From positions 76,814,013 to 76,878,012 of the forward strand of contig RSEF01000001.1 in NCBI GenBank assembly GCA_003993805.1: a stretch of 64,000 nt of DNA. The letters run 5' to 3'. Shown in pieces: positions 1 to 14,900 of the stretch (position 1 is the first letter of the stretch; each line of letters starts with the position of its first letter). The DNA is from Himantopus leucocephalus. Taxonomy: Eukaryota; Chordata; Aves; Charadriiformes; Recurvirostridae. Below the pieces are notes generated by a model. It made no database searches and was not told the DNA's origin. It saw only the letters and a program-made list of their open reading frames with translations. The translations under genes and the position numbers were made by a program.

Positions 1-3000
1 CCTTGAGGCATATTGTCCCCTGAAGACACAGGTATTGCTATTTTGGCTAAGTTCTCACAGAGGAATTTGCCTGAATGCTGCTCTGTCACTCTTGTTCAAA
101 CAGCAGTGTAGGTGATGTAAAATTAATAAGCCGCATGAGTCATATACACATGATATTGTATTTATAGCATTCTTGGGAGGTCTCATTAACATGTATTAGA
201 AAAGTGCTTTGAAATTCTCCAGTGAAAGATATCATATCACAGAAATACAGAGCATTTTCCAATCTTGACATCAGCTTTAATCAGCTCTTCAATTTAAGTT
301 GTCTAGATCTGAACTTCAGTTTGGGATTCTCTCCCTCAGGGTGGCAAGAAGGTTACAAGACTGAAATGCTCCCAAACTTCTTGGAAAACTGAATGAAGAT
401 CTAAAAAGTCTGTGGCTTGGGCACTTCCGACATTACATTTGTACCACAAACCAAGCAAACTTTCTCTAGTCTTCCCCATTCAGCTGCAATATCAACAGCA
501 GAGCCACATAATCAACCAAGAAATATTATTTCGTTAGCATTCGTTAACATAATAGCTGGGAATTTAGGCTCAAATAGTCAACCAAAACATACTCCTTTGC
601 TGCTGAATTTGGAGTGGGAGGAAGCGTGGTGGGGGAGAGAACACGAGTACAAATTGCCTTTTCTCTTACACTCTCATTTGTTGTCAGTACTGGGCGGGCT
701 TGCTGCCTTCTGAAAGGGAGGGAGACAGAAGCAGGGAGTTAAGGCAGCAAATTGGGATTAGTCACTGTAGCGATCAGGCATAGAGGAATATATGATTATT
801 TCAAGCTGACTTTTCTTGGTCTTTTGTCAAAAAGCACAGCTTCCATTCACAGAGTAAGGGGAGACTTAGCAGAAGGATTTTCTGTTCCACCATTGCTGAC
901 ATTAGGAAATCGTTTCACAAGTGAAAGGTTTTATGAAAAAAAAAAAAAAAATTGTGGGGTTGTCGTGTTACTTCAGGTCAAGGTCCTGCATGTTAAGGAT
1001 GATGTGCTTCTGCACAGAAGAGAGGAGATACAAACCTCTTATCCTCTTGGGGAGCAAAGCAATGAAAATTAGAATAGATTCTTTATCCCATAGCTGTGCT
1101 TGATGCCTGCAGTGCAGACTGAAGGAGCAGTGGGAGCTCCTGGTAGGACTGGAAGCCTATTGGGCTGGTTGCTGTCAGCACTAGATGAGGTTCCCAGCTT
1201 GGTCTTCAGAGGAGCAGCATCAATCCATATCAGTCAGGAGCAAGAAAAAAAGGATACAGAAGAAAGAGAGAGACTGCAGAAGGCAATACACAGATAAATA
1301 ACCCAGAGATACAAAACACATTTCTAATCTACTGTTTTCTAAAATTTATTTTAAAGGTGAGGAACATGAGAGCAAACCATATGCAAGTTTTATATGAAAT
1401 TTGTTTCCTATTTATATATTTTTCTAAATATATACATGAAGCAAATTGACTGAGGCTGTTGACATTTATTACAAACTTCTATAAAAAAGAAAAATACTTG
1501 CTTATTTCTGACAAGACAGTGTCATGTACAGGGAGCAGTAAGGAAAGAAGCAGAAATAGGTACTTGCATCTCTTGTTACTGGCAGAACAGAAAGCAGGTA
1601 TTTCCAACAATATGGAAAGACTAGCATCAAATAACAGTTGCAAAAGTCTTTGGGGAAAAGGAGAAAAGATTAGTCTGTGCAGGGTGACCAGTGAAGGGAT
1701 TCAATAAGTAAAACGGCATCATCAAAACACACAGGAAACATATTTTAAATATTAAGTGTTCAATTCAACACTCAACTATCTAGGATAACAGGAGCTGAGA
1801 TAAAGCAGAGGCAGGGGCAATAAAATATTTATGGACAGGGCTCTAAGAATATGAGCAATACGTCCACCTTGAAAACTTATAAACAAATTCCTGTGGTGAG
1901 TAGGTGTAGCCTTCAACTGGAGCCAGAGGAGAAGGGAAGAACCTGAATGACTTGTGCTGTGCATCGGTCCTCATGTGGCAGCCCAGGGCAGCCGGCCGAA
2001 CCGGGGAAAAGCAAAGCCAAGATAACGAGAGCTTCAACATCTGCCCATACCCAGAGCTGACTGTGCTGTGTGGATGGAGGCCCCGAATTTGATCACCCAA
2101 TGTGTAATAACAGTTCTGACTAGTGAACAGTCGCCCTAGGGGGTTATTATTCAGAGCAAATAATGCTGTGTCAAGCCCCTTATATTTCTCCAGTTTCGAT
2201 CATGACACACAGTCGCTAAAATAGTCCTTGCTTTTATGAACCTTGTGCTGCTCCCACAGCAGAACAAGCCCTCCTTCTGTTAATTGAGACACAGAGAAAT
2301 GTCTTTAACTCCTCGGATTACCGAATCATTTTTTTTTCCTCCTCCCCCAACTTCCTTGCTTCCTCCTTTTGCCAGAGATCACTGTAGCAGGAAAGAAGTC
2401 AAACAGCATACTTATTGCAGATAATTACTTCCTGGATGATATCGTTTTTCTTTTGGATATGCTGCCTGACAGTTAAAATCTCAAAGAAAAAAAAAAATTA
2501 AAAAAAAAATCTGAGAGGTATTTAATTAAATCCCTCTTAAAAAAAATCTGTATTACCAGGGCAAAATCCTTCTTATCATTTTTTGTGTATGTAGAATCAA
2601 TTAGTTATCACAGTTGTAACTTCTTCTGCCCTTTGAGGAGTTTTGTTTGAATTATAATCATTATTCTATCTGTGCTCTTGGTCTTTCTCCCTAGATCCTC
2701 ATTCTGAGGGGCTTTTGCAAAAGCGTGCTGGAATTTCTTGGAATAGCTAACATGGAATACTTAAAATGAAACAAAGCAAACCCCACCATGTAAGACGTGG
2801 ATATCAAATATGTTCTCCATAACTTTTTCAAAACATAAGTTTGAATAAAATAGCGTGCAAATTTTCCAGCTTCAGGTAAAACACTTGAGTGCTCTTAACA
2901 AATATAAATCAACTGCTAACACCAGTGAGTTAGCCTAGTACTGTAGGAACCATGCTTTGACCCATGGTATGGAAGTCATAAAGGCCAGATTTTTAGGTCT

Positions 3001-3044
3001 GTGAAGGTACAAATTGGTGCCGGTGGGATTTTCAAAAGCAAAAA

Positions 3045-3093
3045 TGTGTATACTGGATCGGTAAATAANTGTGTATACCGGATCTGTAAATAC
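3045..3093. repeat. 24-bp near-duplicate on either side of a single N (assembly scar)
   Basis: Bases 3045-3068 (tgtgtatactggatcggtaa...) recur almost exactly at 3070-3093, with one N at 3069 between them. The same arrangement occurs at other isolated Ns in this window. It is best read as two contig ends, or two alleles, abutted without merging rather than as a genuine tandem repeat. Confidence 0.7.
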
Positions 3094-6000
3094 CTTTAAA
3101 AATCTCAAAGTCCTTTTCACCTAGTGCAAAAACCTCTGCTGGTACTTTGCCTCACCATGAGGCCAAGTCAGAGTAATGTTGGGGTTAGCCACAGCGAGGG
3201 ATGGCACACTACTGAGACCATGTGTCGAGATCACAGCTTCCCTGGGGTGAAACAAAGAAGGCTGATCTTGCTGTTAACCTGACAGACTGGGACCCAAGGG
3301 GAACAGACTGGATTCACATTTGAATGGAAAAGGTGGCTTTGTTTCTGTCCTCACATCCAAAGCTATCAAACTGTGCTGTAGCAGGTGATGATGAGAATTG
3401 TATGCACTTGCTTTCAAGCTACATTCATGCCAGATTGGACGACTGTGTTTTTTCTGACCCACGTCTGAATGATAGCTACTGGCTTTTCTAGGACAGCTTA
3501 ATAAAGCAGCATGGTCTTTACTTTCCAACTTCTGTCTTACCATGTGTAGATGCAGACTGCTTTTTGCTGGCAGAGACGTGGTTTTGTCTTGTTTGGAATT
3601 ATTTGCAATGTGATTGTAGCAGGAGATTTCAACCAAGAATGGGGCCTCATTGTAGGAAGTACAATTTTTTCTTTTGTTATTATTTAATTTGATACGGTAG
3701 AAGGAGTTGTTCTGTTAGCACTTCAAACTTACCGGTAACGCAACGGCTCATGGGCTGAACACGCTCCAATGCGCTGTTCTGCAGCAGGTGCAATACTGGG
3801 CCTAGTTTTATTGTCAGAGGAAACTTTGATTAAGTGAAACAGGTATGATCTTGAATCTTTCTTTAGACCTCAAAATCTTCTGTTCCTCCACAAACTTCTT
3901 GTCAGGTTAGGGGACTAGCAATGGCGAGAGAGTCTGGGATAACGGCACCTTGTATCTCATAGCGGTGTGAAGAGGAAAATTTTGAGGAACTCAGATGTGT
4001 CAGTATGAGGCACAGACCCTCATCTTATGGAATGAAATTTTTACGTGCTCATAAAGATAATCTTGAACTGCAAAGCTGCCCAGGACTATAAAGATGTAGC
4101 TCTTTCATTTTATTTTTGCTTCTGTGTGCATTGCTAACAATTGGTGTGGTGTGATTTTTTTGATTTCACACTTCCTAATTGCTATATGTTTCAGGAGCAC
4201 GTGTCAGTCTTGTTTCACAGCAAGAGCCCTAATCGTGAATGACTCCTCGCTGCTGCTGTGCACTTTCAAATCTATTCTAGGTTAGTTGAAAAAGTCACAC
4301 ATTATGACAGTATGAAGCGCCCGGAAAGGAGCCTGTTTTTATGACAGAGGTGAAGACGAGTTACATCGAGGCAGTGTGTATTGAGAGAATAATAGATCTC
4401 CTAAATCTGTATTCATCTGCACATGTTACTTTGTACATAAGGGGACTTTCATCTGGCTCAAGGAATACAGGGCAAATTATTTCACAAGGATGATATGTCC
4501 TTGTACTGTTTCTCCAGTGAATTGGACACAAATAGGTCTTCCATTACCATCACTCATGCATGTCTTTTTTTCTCCCTCCTTTCAAGTAAAGACAAACAGG
4601 AAAAAAACCCCGCAACATTTCTCCAGCTTCTGTTTTTACTGTGGCCAATACTAGGACATTCCTGCTCTTTGGAGCATGGTCTGTAGTGTTTGGGTCTCGT
4701 CTTGCCTATTTATGCAGACTTTCTGCACTTATGTGCATCTTTATTAAGGATATTGTTAAGGATATGTTTTTCTTTTGCTGTTTTTTTGGTATGCAGAGTG
4801 TGAGAACTGAATGAAGAGCTTATAGGGCTAATAAGATGAGAAAGAAGAATACTGTCATATGGATTATAGTTTATTCATAAACATGCAAATACTAATGCAA
4901 GTATGAATGTTCACTCTTTCAGACACATACTAAGAGATGTATTTGCAACAGCAGGGATAAGCAGAGCATGACCAATTTGGTTACCAGAGATAAATACGTT
5001 TTTCCTTATAGGCTGAGCTGTGGTAACTGACTGTGTTTATGACCCAAATCTTTGGGGTAATTTAAAGCAATGCTGGTGCTTGAAGCAAACTCAGAGTATG
5101 CACCCAGTCTGTTACTGCTGGTGTTTCATTAAGCTGTCTCCGGAGAAGCTGTTGCTTGCAAATGACTTTTGGTGCTGTGAGATGTAGGGAGCTCACAGTG
5201 CTGTTGGGTGATGAGTTTCTCCTCTGAAGAAAACACAATGACAACACTGAGCCATAACTTTCTTCTGGTGCTGTCAGCGCTCTTGATATCACTTGAGAAA
5301 CGATCACAAGAACATGCCTGGAGTTCCAATGCTTAATATAACCTGTTCTCATTTAGCCACAAAAAAAAAAAACAAACAACAAAACAACCACACACCAAAC
5401 TTTCTCCCCTCTCTGCTGCTTTAAATTTCTAAAGGCTGATGGGAAACAGCTTGCTCAGGAGCATACTTCTGTCCAGAGACTCACCTGGCCCCTGGGTTAG
5501 GTGGGAAAAATGACATCAGGAATAAACTTGAGCTGGGAAACAAAAATGTAGTCTGATGTTGATAGTAAAGGGGTTTCATTGCTGTATGGGCACACTGGAG
5601 AGGAAGTGGAGGAAAAACTGAAATATATCAGTAAGGACCTGGTGGAGAATAAGTCAAGAATGTATTTAAAAATTTAAAAAGTTATAAATAAGAGAAACCT
5701 CTTGTTTGGCTTGATTACCAAACAGCTCCCATTGCCATGGGGCTCAGTGCTGCCAGTGTGCATGTTCCTGCATCTGTCTGATGGGTAGGTTGTGTGTGTA
5801 TGTGTACATAAAGGACCATGCTCTGCAAGTGGAGAGATTTAAATGTGCACACTTAGGTTTTTTAAGAAATACATTGTTGTCCAGCTCCAATTTTTTTTAA
5901 AAGATCTTGCAGGTACTTATCTGCATTGTAAGACAACTATATACATTTACAAAACTGATCTTTGTGACTTTTCATGGTCATATACGTGGAAAAAGAACAA

Positions 6001-9000
6001 CCTGAATTTTGGTAATCTGAAGTACCGGTGTGCTTACAGGAGGAGGATCGTGAAAAATGTTTTGGTTCAGTCAAAGAGTTGGGCAAGAGCTCAGGCAATG
6101 TATTTATTGCTTGAATTTTGAGTGCAGGAATTGATGAGATGAGAGATTTGTATATTTGCATTGCAGTTATTGAGAAACGACCATACTGAGACTGCGAAAT
6201 GGCAGCTAGCCAACTAGACTAGTATATTTTTTTGGCTGGATTAGTGTAATGCAAAATGACCAGTGCTTATGTATGGAAGAACCACTTGCTGTGAATTAAA
6301 GAAAAGGCAAAAAATCCATGTCATCATCTCTATCCTTCCCTTTCACTGGCGACAAAAATTCTTCATAAAATGGGAGAACAAAACAACAACATAAACCAAT
6401 ACATGGTGAACTCATATCTAGATGTTAACTAGGAAAGAAAATCATTATAACTTTTAAACTGTGGATATTTTCATATGTCACAATGCTAATATATATTGCA
6501 TTGTCTAGTGACCTGAAAGCTTTTTATATTACCAATGAGTTAATGCCTATGAAATAAAGCTCAGTAAATATTTACTGTGGGGTATGTCTGGGAAAGGTCA
6601 TGTTGACTCATTTAAGGTCATGCTGTTTATAAAATCATCCTTTGCAGAAGAGACAATAAAGGATTAGCATCCTGAGTTAAAATGGGGGAACAGTGTTCTA
6701 AAAGTACATATTTTTGTTTTATAGTCAGTTCTGCTTTAGGGAACAAAATTCCCATTGACGATTTCCACCCGCCCTTTTCTCAGCTGACTTTCATCTCTCA
6801 GTGTATTAAGCCTTTTCTTGCCTGGCTAGCCATTGTCATGCCTGGGGAAAAGCTCTGTCAGGTATTAAAAGAGAAATATATAAAAGAAAGCTAATGGCTA
6901 AAGAGTAATTCAGTAAATTCTGCATTGAAATGGTTTGTAACTGCCAAACCAGCTAGAAATTTAATCTGTATGCTCTCCATACTATTACTGCTGAGCTATC
7001 TCAGCCTAAGATACTAAGCTGATGAATGTATTTATAAAGGTTTGTCCGCATCCCTGTTGGCCGCTGAATAACTGCCAAGTGTAAAAATCACGTGACAGCA
7101 GCAAGGAGTAATAATTTGTATGAAGAGAATACCAAACCTGCAGAGCAGGGTTCTCGGCATCACCTAATGAGCCAAGACTTTTATTATCCTTTAAATGACT
7201 TTTTAGCAACCTCATGTCATAAAAGACACAAAACAAATTAGAAGGAAGTTTCAGGGGTTTATTACTCTTTAGCAACTCAGGAAGAGAGACCTTGATCTCA
7301 GGATTGATTCTTGTGCACAGGGCCAGCCTTTGTCACAGAGGCAGAGGATTTATGAACATGCTTACATCTTTTGCTGAGTAGGACCTTTTGTATGCTTAGA
7401 GTTATATTCCTTGCTCACTCATGGCCATTGTGTACTTTTATGCTGCTGAAAAAGAGACTAGCTGAACAAAATGTAAACCTTATAGTATCAATTTAGACAA
7501 AAAAGATTAGGAGCCATAATACATGAAAATGGCAATACAAATCTGAGTTGCAACTGCCATCATACCATACACAGCTGATGTTTCTGGTCTCATCTGACTC
7601 TTGATGTTTAAAAAGAAGGTGCACAGAGAGAAAAGCATTTGCAGAAGGCAGCTTGTTTAATCTTAAGTGGATAAATCAAATTTTTCAGATCTGTCTCTCC
7701 CTACAGCGTACAGAGGGAGCCTAAATGATGAGATTTGACCATATGCCCAATTTTTAGTTTGCTAAAATGAAATGAGATTAGTCCCACACCGAGTACAGAA
7801 GTGTCAGTGTAAAAGTTCTGACCAACGTGTCATTAAGGTCTCCTCTCTTTGAAGGTAACAGGATATTCAGTATTTTAGTTATACAGGCAGAAGTATGCAG
7901 AATATTTAAGCAAGTTCTTGTGATAGCACACAAGTGGATCCCAATGAAGGATAAAAGTGGTGGCTGTGTGTCTACTGTCTACAGTAGAAGTAGAAGGAAT
8001 TATTATTTTCCTGACCTGGTAAACACAATTGCAGAAGATTCTGCTTTGCGAGTTGAAGCCATTAAGCTACTAGGAAAGGACATGGTAGCAGAATTCTTTC
8101 TTTCATGAAAGCCATATAACACTCAGTAACCTGGATTGTCATCCCTCCGATAGGTAACAGCATTCATTCTCTGCTGGCCAGTGTTTTCGTCTGGGCAGGT
8201 GGAGTGGCACGTGTTACATCTGAAAGGACTTTACCCCACAGCTGAGGATCCTGACTCCACTTTCTAAGCTCTTTGTATTTGCTCCTGTCACTCACTTCAA
8301 GTCAACCTGCAGCAGCTGTACTAAAAATTAAACGCTTGATACACTATGACCAAATAAATCCTGCTGGAGTTATCCCTGCAGGGGATGGTGGCAGTGACAA
8401 GCTATGAGTTGGTTTTTTGCAGCGTTAGAGAGTTTGGTAGCGTTCATGACTAGCAAGCAGCTCGTTGCCAGCAGTAGTGTGATGGAGAACTCTTCTGTGG
8501 GTAGGAATTTATCAAATCGGTGCAAATGGCTGAACTGAGCCGAAAGCCACAGTAGAAATGAATTGAAAATCAGACTGTGACAACAACTGAAATGTTCTGT
8601 GTGGATTTGCAATTGACCCTGTGCTGTACAGAGAATTACAGAGCTCATCTCTTCCTAATAATCAGGGAAATGGCACTGGCTGCTTGCCTGTCTTTGAGCA
8701 CAGATTGGGAAAAAGCCAAAAAACCACCACCAAACAAAACAACCAACGCCCCCAAAACCTGCACAGAAAATATTTTAGCAAGGAAAAAAACATCCAGCCG
8801 CAGAAACTTTGTATAAATAACATGAGAAAAATCTCAGCAGGTTATCTGGTCACTTCTTACCAATTTAGAGAACACATGAACGCAACAGGGTAATCAAAGA
8901 GCAGAATATCAGTTTCCACTTGGATCTGAAAGCAAAATAAACCTGTGCTTGAACCTGAGTAAGCAATTTTTCAGGGGATAGCCACAGCCACATTATTGTT

Positions 9001-11849
9001 ATGGCTTGGGGTGGAAAGGTAGTAAGTATTTTGGAGCACAGAATAGGAAGACTGGTGATCTGGATTTATGCTTTTTTTCTTTCCTGGCCGTGCCTGTGGC
9101 CTTTGAAGAAAGGGTGGTGGGTGTTTAGGGCTTTTTTTTCTGGGGGTGTTGAGGGGCAGGGGGTGATAGAAAAATGACTGGCAATAAGGCAGAACACTTG
9201 TTTAAAGGTGAACTCTGGGCCAAACTGAAGTCAGCGGTTTAGATGGAGATGGAGTGTAGCCCACATCTGCTTCTGAATTCTTCATGTCAGAAAAACCGAT
9301 TTGAAACAGAAAATTATTATTTTTTTTCTCTTAATGGCTCCGTACTTCAAATTTACAAACCTCTCTAGTAGTCTGAACCTATTTGAAAAAAATAGTTTTT
9401 GAAAATACTTAAGAGCACTTTGGTGCCTAATTCCCTTTAAAATCACTTGGAGTTACAGAAACAAGGAGTTAGGCTCCTGAAATAGCCCCTATCTGTAAGT
9501 TTATTCATTGTCGGCTAGTCTGTTCTCTTAGGATAGATTAACACAGCAGGGAACAGAAAGTCTTGTTGTCTTCCACCGTTTTCCACTAAGTTGCTTTATG
9601 ATTTCAAATGTATTGGATAACAACCTTGGTCTCCAGTTTCTCAAATAAATGAAAACTCTTAACTTCCTCCCAGCTGTGCTCTTTGTAGATAATGCGAATT
9701 GCAAAGCATTGCATTCTGTCTTTAAGAACTAGCTCACCTGTGCACATATGAAGGGTATATATACACCCTATTGATTCAAAATAAAGGCATTTTCACTTTT
9801 GTAGTACCCCAAAGGCTCTGTCTCCGCCCCTCCGTTATACTCTCTGCCAGAGCATGTAAGATGAAGTTCAGCTGACACCAGTCCAGTCCAGTTCCTCTCA
9901 GCTGCACAGCAGTGATGGAGCATGTCATGGTCATCGGGCAACATCAGTTTTCACGTTCTGTTGAACATCAGAAATTTTCTGTGTGACTTTCTAATGTCAC
10001 CTTTCAGCATCAGTAGCTGTTAAGAAGCTGTTTCAGCATCAGAAGCTTATATTACAGACTTCTGTCATTTGCACAGGTGAATCCACAATTTTGGAGCTGA
10101 AGCACTAAACATCATGAATGTATTTGTCCTTCATTCAGAAGAGTCATCTCCTCCAGTATTCCTTCTCATCTCCCATAGGGCACTTTGAAATGTAAGACAC
10201 CTCAAAGGTTGTTTGACACCATGGAAAGAGAGATTTCTTTCTAATAATCCAAGTTCTTCAAAATCCACATAATTTCTTACTCACTGTGCCTTCTCCTTCA
10301 GCATTGTCCTGGGCTGATCTGTTCCTCCTCTTTCCTCTGTGATGAAGAGGGAACTGAATTACAGTTGGATGTGTTTTGACCTGTGGTCGCCGTGCTGTGA
10401 AAGCACTTACTCTCAGTTGATGGAGAGTATGTACATTCTTAGGATAATGTATATGTGGGGCATACTGTGCAATTAACTCCTGTTCCTGGAAAGTAATCTT
10501 TCTTTTCCTTTCCCCTTAACTTCTACTTGGAATTTAACAGAGGAACCACCTAACATAACCTTGTCTTCCCACCTGGCTTGTGTACACCTCTGATCACTTT
10601 ACATTTGTTCAGGTAGAAAATTGCTTTAGCTATTCTCCCAAAGACAAAGTATTGACTGGAGAAGATTACTGCAAGGGCCAGTTTGACAGAGTTAAGGGAA
10701 TTGATGAGGTGATGGAATATGTTTCCTGTTTCCATTTTTTGTTTTCTGTTATTCACATACGGGCTCAAGAGGGAAGATGCATTTTAATTAAAGCACGTGG
10801 TTCATCTGGCATGTATATGTGTTTGGGTACATCCACAAGGGATGGCTAAACTTTAATTGCAGAGGCTCCAGAAAGGTCTGAGTGAATAGATGAAAGTGTT
10901 CGTGGTTAGGGAAGGGGATTAAATTCATATTTTCTTGCAGGAGACTTTCCCTTTTTGCCATAATTTTGGTACTAGAGAGAAGCTAAAAATCTAGCGTAGA
11001 GAGAAACCAAACTGTATCTGCCCAAGAGTGTATACCTGTTGTATTTGGGGTATATACATGCAGTCAACATCAGTAATTCTGAAGTTCTAACCTAGTTTTA
11101 AACTTTGTCAACATCAAGGTCTCTGAATCACTGTGCTTGGGTTTTGCCGTCTCCAGTTTGCACTAGAAAGATGTGATAGAAGTATATATTTAGCAATAAT
11201 TTATTAAATATTGGATATGCTAGCAAGGTGATACATAAAAGATATTAGCCTTACTGAGTTCAAACATTTAGTTTACACGTATTTAACATTCTGGCATTTA
11301 CCTAATGCTATTGTAATAGCTGTTGATAGTGTCAAGAAAGATTTCCTTCCAGATTATTAACTTTAGCATGGTAGCAAAACATGATGGACTGTACCTACCA
11401 CATCGACATTTGCTTAAAAAAAACACCCTCGTATTCTGTATTCGTGTGCAGAGAGGGGAAAAAATACCCGTCCCTTTAAAACCATCTCCCAGAGCAAAGA
11501 AATGTTGAAGCTCATTTATAAAATATTACTAGCAGATTGTTATTACTGGCTTTTTAAGACTGAGAATAGCAACAGTGCTGAGGACACTATTCATAGAGCA
11601 GAATGCCAGAAATGGTGTGTTAACCTGAATCAAACATCATAAATTATTGAGAACTACTGCTTTTGCTATCTTTTCACTTCTTAAAATATTCCTTTTTGCA
11701 TGGAAAATCTTGAACCTAAGGGTTTTTATTTCTCCCATGGAGTATTTCTTCCAAGGGGTATTTATTAAGGGAAGTTCTCTGCACAACCTACGGAGAAGTG
11801 TAGATAAAACCAAGAGTCCCAGGAATAAATACCCTTATTTTCAAGAAGT

Positions 11850-11915
11850 CTCTACATTTTTCTAACAAGTCTTTACATTTTTGTTACACATCTGTAACAT
11901 TTTTGTTCACACCCT
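11850..11915. repeat. Three imperfect copies of a ~21-22 bp AT-rich unit
   Basis: The core acattttt occurs at about 11854, 11875 and 11897, followed by similar sequence (ctaacaagtct, gttacacatct, gttcacaccct). It is a short degenerate tandem repeat inside intron 1, with no evident function. Confidence 0.5.
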
Positions 11916-14900
11916 TGCAGACCATTTCAAACAATCCTTGCCTCTTGCAGTCAACGCTCTCAGGTCTGTGCCTGCTCCAGAATTCACTGGAACATGTGGA
12001 AAGCTCAGGATGTACTTTCTTCCCTAAGTTCTATAAGGATGACTTTGCCCTTTTTGTTGGAACTATAGGATGATAGCTAACGATTCCAAAGAAACCTCAA
12101 TGTGGGGCATTTTCCACCCAATCCTTATCTACACTCAGAGAGGATCTTTCCCAGGTCATGGCTATGAGAACTGCTTTTTGTGAGACTGCTTGCATCTTTT
12201 TGTGAAACCATATCAGTTTCAGTCATATGAAATGTTTTTTTTTATTGAGAGCCTTTGAAACAAGAGTAAAGAGCCTGGATAAAGAACACAGTGTGGAGTT
12301 TGATGTTGCAACATTTAGCAGAAAGTACTCTGTGAAGAGAATGAGCAGGGAGCTGGAAAAATAAGAAAGATACGGTATTGGTCTGAGCCAGGTAGATGAT
12401 GAAGGAATGATGGAAGCAAGGTCGGAACCTGAAGGGTCATATAAAGGCAAGATTTAAGTATTAATTCATACTTCAAAACAGCTAAATTGTTTGAAACCGG
12501 AGCTTGTTGCCTGTTCTGGATGGTGATTCACATCACAACAGAAGGGAGTTTCAGGGACCCCTCTTTTTTCTAACTATAAAGGATTGGAAGGTAGCTGAGA
12601 TCATCGCAAAACTCTGAAGTCTCTAGCCTGCAGAGAGAGAGAGGCAGAGACTTTTACAAAATATGGTAAATGACTAGAACAGTTTAAATAGGCCAGATTT
12701 TTACTCTGTTCCCTGCACAATGACTCAAATGAAGCAATATATTTCCAAGAAGTGCATAGTAGATTTATTGGATATAAGATTCTAGTTTCTGAATAAAGTG
12801 AATGTTTACCATTTTATTGTAATTTTTCTTCAGTATCATTTGTCACCATCAGAGGAAAAACTTATATTAGGAAGCTGGTGCAGAACTACTGTGATGTGAC
12901 TTTTATGCATGCTTTGCAATACTATTTATTTTATGAAATTTCTTCTGTGCTGCCTGTGGGGATACGGCTGCAAGGGTACCTGCAAGGGTATAGAGGCCAA
13001 TATCCTGAAATCTGGATCCCAGCCCTATCTTTGTTTTAAAGGCTTGGACTCACTGTACTCAGTGACAGAGGACTGCAGGAATTTTGCCCAGCCAGGACCA
13101 CAGACCCTTTGGCTGTTCAGTGCACTTTCAAAAGTAATTCAGATCTCAGATGAATCCAAAGATACTCTATCTGAAAAGGTCATCTTGGCTCTCAGTCATT
13201 GCATTAAGTACCTAAAATTAAGTAAGATGAATCTCGGCAGGAATGAGTCATTGTGTGATTTAGAATGAAATTAGCATTATTGGTCACAGGAACAAAATAC
13301 ATCTGAGTATAGTAGAATCACGCACAAAAACAGCCAGTATTTCATCCAGGAGGTCTGGATATAGTGTTCAGTATTGTCTTGTAATACTTGCATTGCTGTT
13401 ATTTTTGACCACCGTTATACAGTAGATGATCATAATGGTACTTTTGGCCTAAGAAGGACACCCTCATTGCTTCAAAATTTACTCCTGCTGTGGGATTTCA
13501 GTTGCCCACTTTGAAAACTGTTATATTCAGGAATGACTCTGTAAGAGCTGGCAGAAGTTAGATTTGTTCAGGGTCTTAGTTCCGCTTGTCTAGCATTAAA
13601 TAACATGATGCAGGTATGAGTACATTAATTTTGCAGAGCATCCCCAGCTTTTCCTAAAGTCAGCAGAACACGTAACTACTTGCACTTTTGATAATTGGGT
13701 CCTGGCCTGATGTATTTCCGCGTGAGACATTCCAAAGCTAAAGTACATAAAATTAGTAGCTGTTTTGCAACTTTGATCTCTTTCTTGTGTGAAAAACTCA
13801 TACTGTTATAAGGGAATAAACTGAGGATATGGATTTCTGAAAAGAGAACTCTGAGCTCTGCTGCACGCCATTTATTTTCCTATTACTCTCTGAATATTGT
13901 TTGTTTGACATGTTGTATATCTCCTTGCCTCCCCCTCCTTTTTATTTTAATTGGGACCTGGTTATTGGCTGGAAATTCCACTAGCATGACTCATCCCTGC
14001 ACTGGAAATGACTGTGAACAGGCATCACATTGTGGGATTTACTTCCCCCCCTCTTTTTTTTTTTCCTAAGTGCTTTAGCGTGGCACGAGCTTGTAATAAT
14101 AAACTAGGAAGGAAGTTGGAGCTAATCATTTGGTTCTGAATGCACAAACCCTGCCAAATTTCCCCACAGGCATGAAACAGCCGCTCAAGCTGTGACACCA
14201 GCAAATTAAATCCTGGAGGTAGCTGACCAGAAGTAATGAAATGTGTATTTACCATACTGATGCTGTCAGTCCTAAGACACACTGGCTTTACAATCTAGTT
14301 AAGTGGGGCATGTTTGTCACTTCCAGTGGTGTTTAGAAAAAATACTCAGGTTTGTCCCTAGCCTCCTTCCCAAAATCACAATCCCAGTGCTGGCTGGTAA
14401 CCCTCACCTCGCACGACGTGAACAGGGTGACCAGAATGGTCTGTTCTTTTATAACATTGCCAAAATGAAATCCATACCCCAAAGGAGATAAGTGATCTCC
14501 TCTTATGACATGTTAATTGCCAAGCCTTTTTATTCATCCCTTATCTGCCACTTCATTCTATAAACCAAACCTTAGAGCTGAAATGAAAGGATAAAAATTA
14601 TTTCAGGAGCCAATGGATAATAAACAACAGATGCCTCCCACAAACCATGTGTCCCATGCATGCAGCAATTTAAAAGCCTGGGCACATACAGGTGTGTGGA
14701 AGTGGGACACACAATCACTGAAAAGAATAGGTACCACTCGAGGGACAGATGCATTATGCAGGTCGGCGCAGGCGTGGGATGGATGAGCCGCACAGCTACT
14801 AAAGAGAAGTCACTCAAAAAATGCCCGTGCATCATGGCAGCAGTTGTTCAAAAGCATCTGGACACAGGTGCACAAAGGAGGGAGGATATCATTTCACGAT